DNA of 64,000 bases from Sporocytophaga myxococcoides DSM 11118. GTDB lineage: Bacteria; Bacteroidota; Bacteroidia; Cytophagales; Cytophagaceae. Made by a program: the position numbers and the translations under genes. The stretch covers positions 620,001 to 684,000 of the forward strand of contig NZ_AUFX01000004.1 of assembly GCF_000426725.1 (NCBI RefSeq). The letters run 5' to 3'. The notes beneath the pieces were generated by a model. It was not told the DNA's origin and ran no database searches. It saw nothing but the letters and a program-made list of their open reading frames with translations. This document shows positions 62,954-64,000 of the stretch, piece after piece. Numbering within the stretch: the stretch's first letter is position 1; every line of letters starts with the position of its first letter.

Positions 62954-64000
62954 ATGTGCGGAATAAATGTAATCGTGGATAAGACGCGTCTGCTTGATGA
63001 CAGCTACATCAAAAAGATGAATGCCGCTACGGTTCATCGTGGACCGGATCATTCGGGTGTTTGCTTTTTCCGGAATTCTTCTTTCAATATATATTTAGGA
63101 AATAACAGGCTGAAAGTTACAGACCCACTTAGTCGCGCGGATCAGCCAATGGTGAGCGAGGATCAGAATTACGCTATTTCTTATAATGGAGAGGTTTATA
63201 ATTTCAAGTCATTAAAAAGCACCATACTTAATGATTTTCCCTTCAAAACAGATGGAGATACCGAAACAGTTTTTTATAAAATCATAAAAAATGGAATTCA
63301 GGCTGCAAATGAATTTCACGGAATGTTTGCATTTGCCTTTTATGACCATGCCAAAGAAACACTAAGCCTTTGCAGAGACGAGAGAGGAATAAAGCCTATC
63401 TATTACTTTGAAGATGAAAAATACTTTATCGCATCTTCAGAAATAAAGGGCATTCTGGCAACAGGGCTTGTAAGCAAAGAACTGAATGATAAAGAAATTT
63501 ATAACTATTTCCTTTTTAAGTATGCGCAGCGTCCAAATACATTTTTCAAAAATATTTTTGAGCTGGAGCCTGGCAAATTTATTCATTTGAATAATCATTT
63601 TCAGAAAGAATCTAAATCCTATAAATTGAATTCTTCCAATGGATATCCTTTTAAGAAGCAGCAATATTCAAAAGAAGAAATTTTAGAAAAATCTGAGGAA
63701 TTAATTCAGCAAGCTATAAGGGAACAGACATATTCCACCGGAGCATCAGGAATTTTTCTCAGCGGAGGAGTTGACTCAACATTGCTTTTGGCTGTTTCAA
63801 AGGAGTTGTTTGGAAGCGGGGTAAAGACTTATAGTATTGTAAATAACAAAGATGAGGCATGGGCAGGCACGGAAGACTTTTCATATTCCAGACTTGCAGC
63901 AAAAAAATATCAGGCATCACACACGACGGTTCAGATTTCAGCTAAAGATCTTGACCGACTGGATGAAATAATCCGAAGGCTTGATCAGCCCATCGCAGAT
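62954..64000 (+). CDS. asnB: Asparagine synthase (glutamine-hydrolysing), cut by the window end
   Basis: The first 349 codons are present and the frame is still open at the right edge. Met-Cys-Gly at the start gives the nucleophile Cys2 of the glutaminase domain ('MCGINVIVDKT'; 'AATVHRGPDHSG'; 'ISYNGEVYNF'; 'GDTETVFYKII'; 'GMFAFAFYD'). The synthetase domain has the PP-loop 'IFLSGGVDSTLLLAV' (about residue 273). Proteins of this type make asparagine from aspartate or amidate other carboxylates in surface-glycan or peptide pathways. It lies 3 bp after nth. Confidence 0.92.
   Translation, partial: MCGINVIVDKTRLLDDSYIKKMNAATVHRGPDHSGVCFFRNSSFNIYLGNNRLKVTDPLSRADQPMVSEDQNYAISYNGEVYNFKSLKSTILNDFPFKTDGDTETVFYKIIKNGIQAANEFHGMFAFAFYDHAKETLSLCRDERGIKPIYYFEDEKYFIASSEIKGILATGLVSKELNDKEIYNYFLFKYAQRPNTFFKNIFELEPGKFIHLNNHFQKESKSYKLNSSNGYPFKKQQYSKEEILEKSEELIQQAIREQTYSTGASGIFLSGGVDSTLLLAVSKELFGSGVKTYSIVNNKDEAWAGTEDFSYSRLAAKKYQASHTTVQISAKDLDRLDEIIRRLDQPIAD

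Noticed and set aside
1-64000. tRNA, rRNA, intact insertion sequence or prophage
   Set aside because: No cloverleaf with CCA-type end, no rRNA-like stretch, and no transposase, integrase or phage structural gene was seen by eye. A tRNAscan/Infernal run would be needed to exclude small RNAs.

Overview
The window looks like chromosomal DNA from a gliding member of the Bacteroidota, most likely Cytophagales (Cytophaga/Sporocytophaga-like). The base composition is AT-rich. There are several type IX secretion (T9SS) cargo proteins with C-terminal sorting tails, a GldJ-like lipoprotein and a GldN-like protein. Many conserved Bacteroidota families occur (DUF4175, DUF4380, DUF4386, FkbM, exosortase), and Shine-Dalgarno sequences are mostly absent. 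The species assignment is inference from gene content. No tRNA, rRNA, CRISPR array, phage or intact insertion sequence was seen.

Layout. 0-6 kb: AI-2E-type permease, small lipoprotein, methyltransferase, a Crp/Fnr-beta-barrel-DUF4386 group, and a divergent DoxX/HxlR pair. 6-12 kb: FkbM methyltransferase, a 653-residue T9SS cargo protein, and a GT2 plus two Gfo/Idh/MocA oxidoreductases. 12-18 kb: small accessory genes, of which three carry disruptions that I reconstructed (two homopolymer frameshifts and one in-frame TGA). 18-21.5 kb: kynurenine-pathway genes (kmo, kynU, 3-hydroxyanthranilate dioxygenase), probably feeding de novo NAD synthesis, with a palindromic repeat element between two of them. 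21.7-26 kb: a tightly overlapping four-gene envelope glycolipid operon. 27.6-28 kb: eight 42-bp tandem repeats. 28-32.6 kb: an exosortase, its partner membrane protein, a large LRR/T9SS cargo protein and a 71-residue protein with an exosortase-type tail. 32.7-39.4 kb: DUF2147, GT2, AlkD-like, DUF4380, acyl-CoA ligase and TPR protein.

39.4-45 kb carries the strongest non-coding signals. An AT-rich 450-bp gap holds two consensus DnaA boxes and a near match. About 4.7 kb further on, four copies of the ParB-binding palindrome parS lie within 200 bp between mnmG and ybeY, the last one inside the ybeY coding sequence. Together they suggest the window spans or adjoins the replication origin and chromosome-segregation centromere.

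45-64 kb: an RsbW-like ATPase, DUF4175, a peptide-binding lipoprotein, exonuclease III, ComF, GldJ, an outer-membrane barrel, a short GldN-like protein, two ECF sigma modules (one with a membrane anti-sigma factor), a GNAT-like protein, DUF434, uvrA, endonuclease III, and an asparagine synthetase running off the right edge.

Most promising items: the parS cluster with the candidate origin, the exosortase locus with its miniature substrate, the short GldN paralogue beside GldJ, and the zinc-ribbon/DUF4272 gene with one in-frame TGA.
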